Part shown: piece after piece, positions 26,900-37,557 of the stretch
How the letters are laid out: each line of letters begins with the position of its first letter
Numbering within the stretch: the first letter of the stretch is position 1
Source: Trichosphaerium sp. ATCC 40318
Taxonomy: Eukaryota > Discosea > Flabellinia > Trichosidae
Length of the DNA: 64,000 bases
Direction: 5' to 3'
Assembly (NCBI GenBank): GCA_038496445.1
Contig: JALMLS010000064.1
Coordinates: forward strand, 372,001 to 436,000
The notes under the pieces: model-generated
What the model was told of the DNA's origin: nothing
Database searches by the model: none
The model's input: only the letters and a program-made list of their open reading frames with translations
Made by a program: the position numbers and the translations under genes

Positions 26900-27381
26900 A
26901 AAACGACTAACTATAGAAAACTCATTGTAAAAGGCTGCGGCCATATACCTTTCTGTGAACTGGTAATTGATTAATATCCTTTAGATACCAAAGAACTGCA
27001 AGCCGATTTTACCTCCACAACAAACTAAAGGATATTAATTTCATCTGCAGTGCAACTGAATGATAGTAGGTTACCTCCTTTGTACAAGTGTTCTGTTCTC
27101 GAAATAAAATCAGGTGTTCATTTAAGAAAGAAATAAGAATGCATGCACCTCCCAATGTCAACATTGAAGCTATCGAGTAATCCTCGATTGGCCACCTCTA
27201 GAGCTGTCATACTTTAAGGACAGTCTGCTCAATTTAAGTTTTGCAAGTAAATTCTTGATTGGATGTGTTGCTAAAGGCTGACAACGATGATCTGCACTAA
27301 GTGAAGCCAGTTTTTTTCTCTTGAACATTTACAGTTTTACATAAACTAAAAGTACAAATACAATATTTTTATATAATCCAA
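26900..27381. other. Intergenic region with an inverted repeat
   Basis: This spacer separates the converging secreted-protein and transporter genes. Apart from the inverted repeat at 26970-27039 I see no exon or RNA gene. Confidence 0.4.
26970..27039. repeat. Perfect 15-bp inverted repeat around a 40-nt centre
   Basis: ATTAATATCCTTTAG at 26970-26984 is the exact reverse complement of CTAAAGGATATTAAT at 27025-27039. It lies just past the end of one gene and before the end of the converging one. It could be a hairpin 3' end signal or the ends of a very small mobile element. No target-site duplication is obvious. Confidence 0.6.
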
Positions 27382-28964
27382 CTAATTGTCATGTTTCTTC
27401 ATGAATGATAACAAAACTACGCCACCCAAGGCTATTAACGCTGAGCAGACCCAAAAAACAATCTGAAAACCTAACAAAACAAGTCAAAAAAAAACTGAAA
27501 CTGTGGTTAACTCTAGCTCACCTTTTAGTTCTCTATAGAAAATAATACCCCATAATCCAGCGACTATTAAGCTTGTTTGAACTGAAGGGTAACCAACAGA
27601 CTCACCAAGGTAAAGTACTGCATAAATACTAAAGAAATTTCCTGAAAGGCAATGTCAGATTTTTTTTAATGGAGTTAAAAATCATCAAATTCCACTCTTA
27701 CCCAAAGCCCATAAAATCCCAGCTATACTTCCTGGTATAACCTAAAGATACAGATAAATACTTATAGTCTACAATGAATCAAAGGGCTTCATACCATTAC
27801 ACGGAATTGAGGTTTTGGTAGTGGCAACCGTAGGGCCAAACGGATACAGCAGTAAACAAATAAAATCACTAGAGTAACAATAGCAGCACCAATTGAAAAC
27901 GATACAACGAATCTAGGATATCAACTGTTACCTATAACACTCTCTCTATTGAAAGAAGACTAAATCTCGTACGTTATGCCCTTTGCTTTATCACCTGCAA
28001 ACTTAAGAGGCGCCATCACAGAGCCTCCATAAATCCCATTGAAGACTTAAAAAAAAAGTTAAATTATATCACGTGTTGGATGGGGGAATCCATCTTTCTC
28101 TTTTTCAATAGAGAGAACGTACTTGCAGCTCCATAACCAAGTACGTTTTTATGAATCTTACAAATCTTGAGGTCTACTTTATTCCTGTCTTTAGGCAGCA
28201 AAGACGCACCTAGTTTGTATTATAAATCCTGTTCTTAACAAAAAGACGTACTCTCATGGATATCTTGTATTGAATTGATACTTCCTGTACCATTCTGAGC
28301 ATTTTTAAGTTTATACCGATTAGCAAGAATCAGACGGGAAGCTGCCATGCCTACTACGCCTAAAGCTAATAGAAGGGCAGCTAAGCAAGCCAACCATATG
28401 TTTTTAAAAGGCTACAATGTAATTTAATGCGAAATCAGAGGTTTAAACGGTTTTGCGCTCGAATTCGTTTTTTTGATTACCTCTTTGAATACAACTACAC
28501 CCCAGAAAAATGATACAAGGATTATCAATCCAGACCATACACCTCGTTTTAGCGTTAACGGACAAAGAAAAATTCAGTACATACCTTGTGCTACACCTAA
28601 CCCAATATGTGTCACTGATATAACCGCCGCTATACCAGCAGGTACCCAGAATACGCTATAACGGCGTTTTAGAATAGTAGTACGAAAAAGGTACTATTGT
28701 GTACCCTGATAGTATGCCCCATGGCGTAAAACTCCACTCATTGTACGTCAATACCAGAAAACAAGTGATAAAAACCCATAGTGACTTGTATGACTACAAA
28801 ATGATAAATAACCGCTGGTATTCGCGTAGTTACCGTACCTGAAATATGAAGGGGTCCACTCTAGCGGCTATAACTGATTTGGTTTTGATTGGCACTCCAA
28901 ATGTTCCAAAACAGAGTACAGACGCTACAACAGCCGCCCAACCAAAAATTATATCGTTTACCAT
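27382..28964 (-). CDS. TMEM144-like multi-pass membrane transporter
   Basis: Minus-strand exons from ATG at 28964 read MVNDIIFGWAAVVASVLCFG, then TFGVPIKTKS, through GIYGGSVMAPLKFAGDKAKG, then GNFFSIYAVLYLGESVGYP, VQTSLIVAGLWGIIFYRELK, and end with IVFWVCSALIALGGVVLLS and KKHDN. The stop is at 27382-27384. This fits the TMEM144 family (drug/metabolite transporter superfamily, ten helices, proposed carbohydrate transporters). The duplicated half-structure, the small-residue-rich helices and the GLWGI motif before a charged loop support this. The substrate is not deducible. About 170 bp separates its start from the divergent dioxygenase gene. Confidence 0.8.
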
Positions 28965-29134
28965 GCCAGGCGTTAACAAAAAACAATGTCAACTTACAAC
29001 TTGGCCTACTCTTTATAAATACGAGCTGTCGTGGCTGTATATGGGTTGTTTGTGCGATTTAGGTTAAGTACACGTTTTTCTATTTTAGACCTTTCTTGTT
29101 GCCTTATACATTACCAAATCAAACGAAGGAAGCC

Positions 29135-30462
29135 ATGGATATCGAGGTAGTCACAATACCAGAACAGAAGGAATATGAAGGCGTTGCATTTCCCGTTGGT
29201 GTAAAACCAAACAAGGCAACAACAAAGGAAGAAGTGTTCAAATGGATCCCAGAAAATAGAGAGAAGGTAGAGAAGCTTCTGGTGAAGCATGGAGCAATTA
29301 TGTTTCGAGGCTTTCCTTTAGAGTCGGCAAGCGATTTTTCTACGTTTGTACAGTCGTTTGGATACCAGTTCGCTGGCCCTAACTGGAATGGTGGAGGTAC
29401 GAATTTCTTAGTTTTCGATGTTTCTCAACATTGCTGTCTTACGCTTCAAATAGGCGGCCCGCGCAAGATGGTTGGTGCGGAAAACTTTTAAACGTTTTCA
29501 CAACTAACATTGTAGTCCCACCGGCATTTACCTCCACCGAATCTCCCCCTCACTTTACTATACCATTTCACCACGAACTAGCGTACTTATCCAAGTATCC
29601 TTCGAAATTATTCTTCTTCTGCGTACAACCGGCTAAAGAAGGTACTAAACATCACACCATCATAATGTTATAACGCAACCAAAGGTGGAGAAACACCAAT
29701 TGTCTTATCTAACCAAGTGGTACAACAAATGGAGAAAAACGATGCTGAGTTCCTTGCTACAATCAGAAGCAAGAAAATCCGCTACCACCGTACACTTGCT
29801 GATTTTAATTCTAACAAAAATGGAGACTACCAAAAAAGTTGGCAAGAAGTCTTCAATGCTGAATCTAAGGAAGAAGCAGAAAAGAGGTACTTTAAAAATT
29901 CCCAAAACAAACTTAAACACAATGTCTAAGAGCAAAAGAAACTGGTCATGAAATCATACAGTGGCTTGAAGTACGTGATAACATCTGCACTGTTTGTACG
30001 TCTAGTATGCTTATACTGTTGCGTAGGATAACACAATGATTGTCATTTCTGAAGCATTTGACCCTGTTCATGTTGAGCCACGTACTGGACTTAAAACTTG
30101 GTATGTGTCTTCGTTTCTCCAAATCTGAGATTTTTTTTAACTTGGTTTTTTTTCAGGTTCAATTCTGCTCTCTTGCTCCATCCTGGCGTATATGATCGCA
30201 AAAATTTTAGCCCTGGTTGGAAGACAACATACGGTGATAACTCTCCAATTGATCCTGAAGACTTGAAGGTGAGTCTCAGGCGATCTTTTTTTTGGTTTAT
30301 TCATGTTTTTTTTAGCGTGTGTGGGGTTACATGAAGGCAGCAAGTGTTGCTGCTAAATGGCAGAAAGGAGACGTGATGATGGTAGATAATATGATAACCA
30401 TGCATAGTAGAAACTGCTTCACTCCACCACGTAGATTACTAGCAGCAATGACTGCAGAGTAA
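29135..30462 (+). CDS. TauD/TfdA-family Fe(II)/2-oxoglutarate dioxygenase-like protein
   Basis: The first ATG at 29135 gives MDIEVVTIPEQKEYEGVAFP. The N-terminal VEKLLVKHGAIMFRGFPLES is the typical opening of clavaminate-synthase-like proteins. The iron-binding H.(D/E) motif is FHHELAYLSKYPSKLFFFC. The distal part reads AFDPVHVEPRTGLKTWFNSA, then MVDNMITMHSRNCFTPPRRL, with the second iron His (MHSR) and the 2-oxoglutarate-binding Arg (PPRR). The stop is TAA at 30460-30462. Such enzymes hydroxylate or cleave small substrates using Fe(II), O2 and 2-oxoglutarate. The substrate here is unknown. It shares a short divergent promoter region with the TMEM144-like gene. Confidence 0.88.
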
Positions 30463-30582
30463 CTTACTAATAAACTTTTATATCAAACCATGTTTTTTTA
30501 TTCTCAAATGCCGAGAATTTTGTAAAAGTCAAATACATTCAAATATTCGTTTGGTTTAGGCGTAAAGCCGTTAGTATTATTC

Positions 30583-31663
30583 ATGGCGCTAAGTCCAAAC
30601 GTTCTCAAACATTGTAGAAGGAGATCAAGCTTTGATCCAAATGGCGTTCTGCGCAAAGCAGCATCAAATGTATTTTTTAATGACGAAGCAGCTGTAGAAG
30701 AGTTAAAAGAGCAAAATCCAGCGTTAAAGCGCCTTAAACGGTATTGTTTAAAGTTTTTGGCGCGTTTACTAAACTGCCATTCAGCACACAGTCCGGAAAG
30801 TTTGTTTACAAGCGTACACCACCTTCCAAGCGTAACAACAAGTAAACAATTCGATATTGATGCCCTCACTAACGAAACTGTAGAAATGCCAGTCGTGTGA
30901 TGACAAAGTTGCATAGACTCGTTGGTCAAGGTGTAATAGACGATAAAGAGGAGCCGGAGGTTAAACCATTGGACTTTTTAAGCAAAATGGAGACAGAAGA
31001 CTTTGACGACTTTGAACTCAAGGAAGAAGAGGTTGAGGACTCGGTACTATTGCAAATGATGCTTGCAACACGCATTAACGCGTTTTTTAAAGACAACAAC
31101 AGAACCTACAGAAAATATCTACGAAGGGAGCGTATCGGTAAGATATTTTTATCTCCGATGCGCGATAACGCGCCCATATATTTTCTAACAACTTTAGAAT
31201 CACGTGCGCATCAATAATCAAAAAACAAGAAAACCAAAGCCAAAACGAACAAAATCGGGACTTAAACGTGGTCAGTCTGATGTATCAAGTACTGAAGGAC
31301 AAGAATCAACTTCAGAAAGTGAAAATGTTGTAGTGGTTTCGGTGTCAAAACCAAAAACTTTTGAACCTGAAAAAACTCAACCTATGAAGGAGAATACGCC
31401 TGTAAATATAAATAATGGTACGTGTCACCCTTTTTTTTATCATTATCCAAAACAACAGAGTTGTACTAATTAGACGTCTTTGTACAGCTATAAAAACGAA
31501 GAACACTGTAAAGAAACCACTGCAAAATAGAAAAACAAATTCTTCGACTCGACCTACAAAGCAAAGAACACTAAACTCGTTTTTTGCACCTCTCAAGCGT
31601 AAGAGATCTTCTATTGATACTAGTGTCGTATCTAAAAAACAAAAACTTGAGACATCAGAATGA
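30583..31663 (+). CDS. Nuclear protein with a PCNA-interaction (PIP) box
   Basis: The first exon (MALSPNVLKHCRRRSSFDPN) is helical and basic. A later acidic exon has FLSKMETEDFDDFELKEEEV. Lys/Ser-rich exons follow (RKPKPKRTKSGLKRG). The C-terminal exon contains KQRTLNSFFAPLKRKRSS, whose QRTLNSFF fits the PIP-box consensus Q-x-x-(L/I/M)-x-x-F-F, followed by basic nuclear-localisation-like residues. The protein ends KKQKLETSE. PIP boxes tether replication and repair proteins to the sliding clamp. The N-terminal part matches no family I recognise; a Pol delta accessory subunit or a repair adaptor are possibilities. Exon joins near 30895 and 31140-31230 are not resolved. Confidence 0.55.
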
Positions 31664-31795
31664 AATCTTGTACATGAATGGAAACATCACAAAAAAAAAA
31701 ATATGCAAATACAAAGTACTTTTAGTTCATGTCAATGACTTATTTGGATTATAATTAAATTACATAATTCCACTCGTACCTCCTTTTACTCTAGT

Positions 31796-33519
31796 ATGCA
31801 AGTGGAAGAAGACGAAAGGCTAATAGGCAAACCTCGAAAGCGTAAAGCAAGCATTTGGGTATGGCTTAGCGTATTTCTGGCTGCTGTACTGGTTATGGTG
31901 GGTCTTGTTACTACTGTAATGATTATGGCTCGTAGTAATGATACACCACATCACGGAGACTCGAGAGAAGCTGTATTCTTGAGTAACTTACATGTTAATG
32001 ATGGCTTTAAGATTTCTTTCTTTTATTCTCCTCGGGATGTCGATAAAGCGGAAGTTAATCCGGATTTGGTTTATAGAGATTTAACAGAAGGTCCTCAAGG
32101 AATGATTTTTGCTGGTATGCACGTGGGAATATTATTGCTACATTTCTCATTTTTCTTACATGTTTAGGAACTAGAGGTGGATCGGTGTACGCGTTTGTCG
32201 ATAAGAAGCGTATTTTATTGTCTTCTGGTAAGCACGTGTTTTTACGGTTTTTTTTTTAACCTCATGTCTTGTACAGAATTTGACGATTCGTGTGGCGTTG
32301 CATACTTGGATACGAGGTTATACGTCGTTGATTCATTTGGGATGCATGTTTTTGACAATATTGACGCACAAGTGGACGAGTACCTCGACAATAATACCTA
32401 CTCATTCGTGCACTCAAACATCAAAGAAAAGTCCGGTTGTCAAAGGTACTGTTTTAAAAAAAATTCTTTTTATGGTAATAGTCACGTGCAAAGTGTAGTT
32501 GTTTATTGAGCCTTGGACCGGATGATGCTTTATACTGGCATTCTCAACAGGATATGCAAATAAATCGTATTCCTCCACCATACAACTTTGAAATTGCCTA
32601 TGCAAAAGGTGTCAGAGAGGTAAACTTTAGCACTTCACTACGAATAACAATTTTAATAAGGTTTATGGTATTGCCTTTGATTCTACTGGTACAATGTGGT
32701 TTTCAGATATTGCTGGCGATTTATATGATAGTCAATCCGTACGTCATAGCAACTTTTAAAAAAGAAATTGACTTATTGAAATCTCAAGAAAACTCCTGAG
32801 CCTGACCTTCCTTTGGAAAAACTTAACCGTGCCACTGAAGGAGGAGAACATTATGGGTACATGTGACTTGGTTATTACTCCTAATATCTCTGCTCAGATA
32901 CCCTCAGTGTTGGTATACAAGTGTTCCTTGGGATGGAACATGTACAAATGGAAACCACATACCTCCAGTGACATACCTTGGTGCTCATTCCTCTCCTACA
33001 GTACGTCTATGTAACGTTTGATTTTTTTGTATTTCTGTGCTATCTACATTACATTTTAATAATGGCAATCAAGGGCATTGTGTATTCTATGAATAGCAAA
33101 TTGCCTTCAGAGTACAGCGATAATTTGTTTATTACGAGGAGTGGAGGTGATTCTACGAAATATCCTTCACTTCCAGGACACGACATTGTAACTGTAGCCC
33201 TTCGTAGTGCTACACGCGTTGTTAATGGAACAACAGTTGTTATTGGGCCAACAGCAACAACTATGAAGGTGCCTGTTGACAGTTTTGTTGACAATACTAA
33301 CTATCAAAAAAAGACTTTTGCAACTGGTTGGAAAAATGAAGATGGCACTGTAGCTGGTAAACCTTTTGCTATCATACAGCTTTCTAGAGGTTCTTTCTTA
33401 ATTTCAGGCACGTTAATTAAGCTATTTATAATCGCGTTGGCATGCTCTTGCGCCACTTGTATTTTGACTTTAAAGTAGACGATCATATTGGTGGTTTATA
33501 CGAGATAAGTCTTGAATGA
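31796..33519 (+). CDS. Membrane-anchored sorbosone/glucose-dehydrogenase-like beta propeller
   Basis: ATG at 31796 starts a basic cytoplasmic segment (EDERLIGKPRKRKAS), then one hydrophobic helix (IWVWLSVFLAAVLVMVGLVT), implying a type II membrane protein. The ectodomain has the repeating Tyr/Gly/Asp blades of the PQQ-dependent sugar-dehydrogenase fold: DDSCGVAYLDTRLYVVDSFG, LSLGPDDALYWHSQQDMQIN, VYGIAFDSTGTMWFSDIAGD, GEHYGYPWCW (partly across an intron), GAHSSPTGIVYSMNSKLPSE, NLFITRSGGD, FAIIQLSRGSFLIS, and finally DDHIGGLYEISLE. The last join requires a GC-AG intron at 33408-33478. Enzymatic activity is not certain; many members bind PQQ or calcium without a known substrate. The stop is at 33517-33519. 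Confidence 0.75.
33408..33478 (+). other. GC-AG intron
   Basis: The donor reads G|GCACGT, one base away from the common local donor GTACGT. The acceptor is AAAGTAG. Only this splice links FLIS to DDHIGGLYEISLE, the expected C-terminus of the propeller family. Ignoring it gives an unrelated hydrophobic tail. Confidence 0.7.
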
Positions 33520-34106
33520 CGAGTCTTCGCGTGTAGTAAATATACCCTGTCGCATATTGAAACAACAGAATAACACGCGAAAGTGATGTTAAGTCGTTCA
33601 ATTAAGTTGTAACAAAACCCTAATCGAGAATGTTGGTGTTTTGAATTCAGGTGAACTTTTTTTGATGCTTTAGAAAAAGCCAGTATTTATCTTTGCGCCA
33701 GTGATATCCGTTTTTTTGTTCTGTACTTTGACTTCGTCTTTCGTTGTTTTTTAATTGCGTTCAAATTTTTTCAAACAACAGTAAAACAAGCTATACACAC
33801 TTTACTTGGTACTGTTTTTCAGTTGCACTCACTACAAGGTACAAAAACACAATTAGCAGTATTTTAGTTTTACGATCGGCTTTTATGTCAAAAACGCTTT
33901 AATTACCTGTGTAGTTTTGTTTTACGGCGACACAGTTTTTTTGTGTTTTGTTTCTTTTTATTCTTCTTGTTGTACTGCATAATATACTGTAACATACTCT
34001 ATGCAGTTGCTTTGCGTATATACGCGCCTAATTTCCCTCATGACTAATTAATTCCCGTCACGTCATGAGTTGTTTATTTTTTTGACGCGTGTTTAGTTTA
34101 CCTGCC
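33520..34106. other. Intergenic region, nothing recognised
   Basis: This T-rich spacer between two plus-strand genes probably contains the promoter of the EGF-type membrane protein. Several short T tracts and AT runs are present. No exon or RNA gene was found. Confidence 0.4.
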
Positions 34107-36851
34107 ATGAATTTGACGGTTCAAATAGCGTTGTTGTTTGGTACGCTTGTTTTTAAAAGTAAAATAATTTGCTAACCATAAAAATAGTGGTACACCTTCT
34201 TGCGATCACTGCAGAACCATTGTACACTACAACGCGAGGTATTATTTTATAATAATTTGAAATAAAACCTTCTCACATCACCTTAGGTTGTACTGTAAAT
34301 AATGTGAACCTCACAGCAGCTGCAAGCCGAGACTTTGAAACGATATTATCACCAAGTCCTGATTGTTTCGACAACGGCTATTGTATGAACTTTTATTGTG
34401 TCTGCTTTTCTGGTACAGGTGGTCCAGATTGCAGCAACAACAACACTGGTACGTAAAAAAGAAAACAAAGTTTCTCCATGTTATTTTCATACAATCCCAA
34501 AAAACTTTCTAAAGCTAGCTTTAATCTTACGTTTTCTTCCAGCAAACGCTACCTGCGCTCAGCTACCTGTTGCAAGTACTTTCAATATAGATGGTGGTGC
34601 TTGTGAGTCAGTACAGGGACTAGTACCAGAGGTCCACTATCCTCCTGCAGCCTTTTTACCAAATGGAGACGCAGAAATATTTATTAAAGTACCAGCGCAT
34701 GGTGAAGATGTTATTAATAATGTCAAACCTCTTTGGACTACTATAGAACTTGGAGGTGGTGTTTGTGATTTTCCTAGTGCTAATTGGGATGACAAGTACT
34801 GCGGTTTATCCGAAGCTGGCGATCTAACTGATGAATATCATTTTCTCATGTCTTTCAACGATGCTCAAACTGCTGGTTGTGTTCCAGAAGCTATTTGTTA
34901 CACTAATAACGGTTCGTTTCTATCTTTCTCCGATTCTTTTTTTGCTTTTTCTCTAACTTTGCGGTTAAGATACTGTTGTATCTTGTAATGAAACTGAGCC
35001 AAATCATCCTTGCTTTGAGTACAATGAAGATGGAGAGCAATATAATGCTCCTTGTGTTAAGAAATTTTCGCCAACAATCACGATAACGAGAGCATACCAG
35101 ATAGGCACTTGTGTTAGAAAGATAGTGCATAGTGGTGTTTACTCCAAAGTTCTCCCATTTATTCCGAGGACTGATCAAGGATCTCTTGCCGTAGGCTTAC
35201 CACCTCAATTAAACGCTTCAGCCCTCATCTCAAAGCTTGTTTATACTACAAACAATGATGCTTGGACACTAGAGATTCTTGCAAGCGCTATGGAAGGCTG
35301 GGAGCTTCAGGCTAACCCTGTACTTTCTCCTGAGATTAAAGCTGTAGATACTGGCAGTTTACTTGCTATCTACACAGTTGCTAAACCTGTTAACAGCGTA
35401 CAGGTGCGTAGTTTGTTGGGTTTTTATTGTTTGATTCCGTTTCAGTACAGTTAAGTCTTATACTTTTTTTGTAGACTGTTAGCGCTCAAATCACTCGTTG
35501 TGATACGCTTTCTGTAGAACGTACTTACTCTTACAACAACTTGGAGTATTGTCGTACTGGTTCATGCACGAATGAAGGTGTTAGCTTGCAAGTCAGACTA
35601 CTAGGTTCTTCATGCAATGGAGACGCAGTATTCGTAGTTACTGCTGAAGCTCTTTTTACAACGACTCAGTCTGACTTTCAAACAAAGCAAGCCACTTTTA
35701 TCTCAGACGATGATGGCCGTATATACTTCAAATTTGAAGTATCTACAAATGCCTTCGGTCTTCCTCTCGAGAGTGTCCGTATTGTAAACTTACAAGCAAA
35801 GACAACTGGTGAATCTTTTAAACAATTCGACATGGAAGAAGCAGTTTTCGTAAACAAGTATGTCTTTTTTGGCTTGCACCTCTGCTTGTTGTGTCAGTTA
35901 GCTTATAATTTTTGTGTAGCGTAGCTGACTGTGATCTCGAAACTGTTGTTTGCTGGTCTGTACCAGCAGATGGCTTGGCTGCCCTTGTTAACAACGGAGC
36001 TCCTTTACAAGCTAATCAAATTGGTATGGTGGAAGATTTAGTTTTTTTTTGTATGAATGGTTTGCTAACAAGTTTTAATTAGGTGTGAACGTAAACGTTC
36101 GTGCTTCCGCTGAAATTTTCTTTGGTGGCTTGGGAAAACGTTCAAAACGTGATTCAATATCTCAAGTTGATTCTAATCAACGACAAGTAGAGTTCTTTAT
36201 TCAGCTACAAGGCATCTCAAATAAAGTACGTACCTTACATGCCGCGAGTTTAATTATAGATGGAATTGTCCATTTTTTTATTTAACATTTGTACCAACAC
36301 TATCACCTGACCTGGTTGTTTACATCCATAGTAGGATGTTTTAAACTTTTTTTTTGCGTATTTTTTTCACGTCGTTGACTTTTTTTTAGAAAACTGCTCT
36401 TTGGATCTATATTGTACCAGCAGCTATTATATTGATTCTGGTTTTTGTCGTACTAGTGCTTGTAATCATTTTCACATACAAGTACAGACAACAGACAGAA
36501 GAAGGAAACCAACTACGTGCACGCGTAGCACAATCCTTCATTGGAAAGCTTAATCTGGGATCATCGAAGCGAGAGAGGCGCAAACGTCGTCCAAATCGTT
36601 CCAAACCTGAGCGTAATCGCTCATCAAAGGTCTTAACTACTAAAGACAGAGAAACGGGAAGAGATATGTTTGTAGATATGGAGAACATGGTTGATGAAGA
36701 AAGGGAACGAGAGGAAGAAATTCAAAGACAAGTTGAGCTAAAACTCACCAAAAACCATCAATTTGACCGTATTAACCTTGGCACTGCTAATTCTAAGAAG
36801 AAGGCTGGCCGTTCTGCAATGTCAAAGAGTCTTTTCGAAGGTCCTAACTAA
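34107..36851 (+). CDS. Type I membrane protein with EGF-like motif
   Basis: ATG at 34107 yields MNLTVQIALLF spliced to VVHLLAITAEPLYTTTR, a signal peptide. A compact cysteine motif CFDNGYCMNFYCVCF, then TGGPDC, fits an EGF-like domain. The long ectodomain is Cys-containing and beta-rich (GGVCDFPSANWDDKYCGLSE, then ITRCDTLSVERTYSYNNLEY), with potential N-glycosylation sites. A basic KRSKRDS stretch precedes a single helix (LWIYIVPAAIILILVFVVLV). The cytoplasmic tail is strongly basic, then acidic (KRERRKRRPNRSKPERNR, DEEREREEEIQRQVE), and ends at 36851. The ectodomain beyond the EGF motif is not a family I know. Receptor or adhesion function is inferred from topology. Confidence 0.75.
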
Positions 36852-37557
36852 ATTAAGAATATAGTTTTCTAGAAGTACTTGATTTAGCGAGTAAAAAAAA
36901 AAAGAGAAAAAAAAACCCTTTGCATCTTGTATCTAAAATAAAAAAAACCCTTGCAACATTTGATTTTTGGAAGTAAGATTATTGTTTGACAATTTTCAAA
37001 ACTATCTCTGGACAAGATCAACAAAACACAAATATGTTTACTTCTTTGAAAGACACAATTGAGATGTTCTGATAAGATCTATGGACTAGATGTCAGATCT
37101 GTGATGTTCTGATGAAACTTGGTTGCACGTTGGCAGCATCGCTTTAGACAATTTTATTTAAAATTACGAAATGTTTTGTTTTTTTTACAGGATTTTGAGA
37201 CGCTTTTGCTCACTCCAACCATCTTAAGCTTTAATTGCTATTGTAGACATGTAGCTAGGATTATGTACTTATTGGCACAAAACCCATTTAATGATTCGTT
37301 TATGCTGTGCCGAGGAAACGTACGACAGTCAAAGCTATAATGTTGTTCAAAACACACTTTTTCCGTTAAAAATTTCAGAACTTCAGCTGCCTATTATTAA
37401 TACAAGAACTTATACGGTACCTATTTCTTTACATACACAATTATCCACTTGGAGTTTAATGAAACTTTTTCGAAAAACATTTTGCATTCGCTAAAAAATA
37501 AGTTGTCAAACCGCAGATTTTAAAACGCAACTTAAAATAGTATATTTAGAATTAAAC
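36852..37557. other. Intergenic region, nothing recognised
   Basis: This AT-rich spacer has A tracts just after the EGF-type gene. A short open frame around 37291-37494 shows no splice signals or family resemblance and is not called. Confidence 0.4.

Noticed and set aside
29096-29134. Extended N-terminus of the dioxygenase from an upstream TTG
   Set aside because: TTG is not a usual start in a eukaryote. The first ATG at 29135 gives the expected N-terminus.
30504-30929. Minus-strand frame of about 140 residues over the first PIP-gene exon
   Set aside because: The plus strand has a better start and continues into exons leading to the PIP box. The minus frame lacks any recognisable feature.
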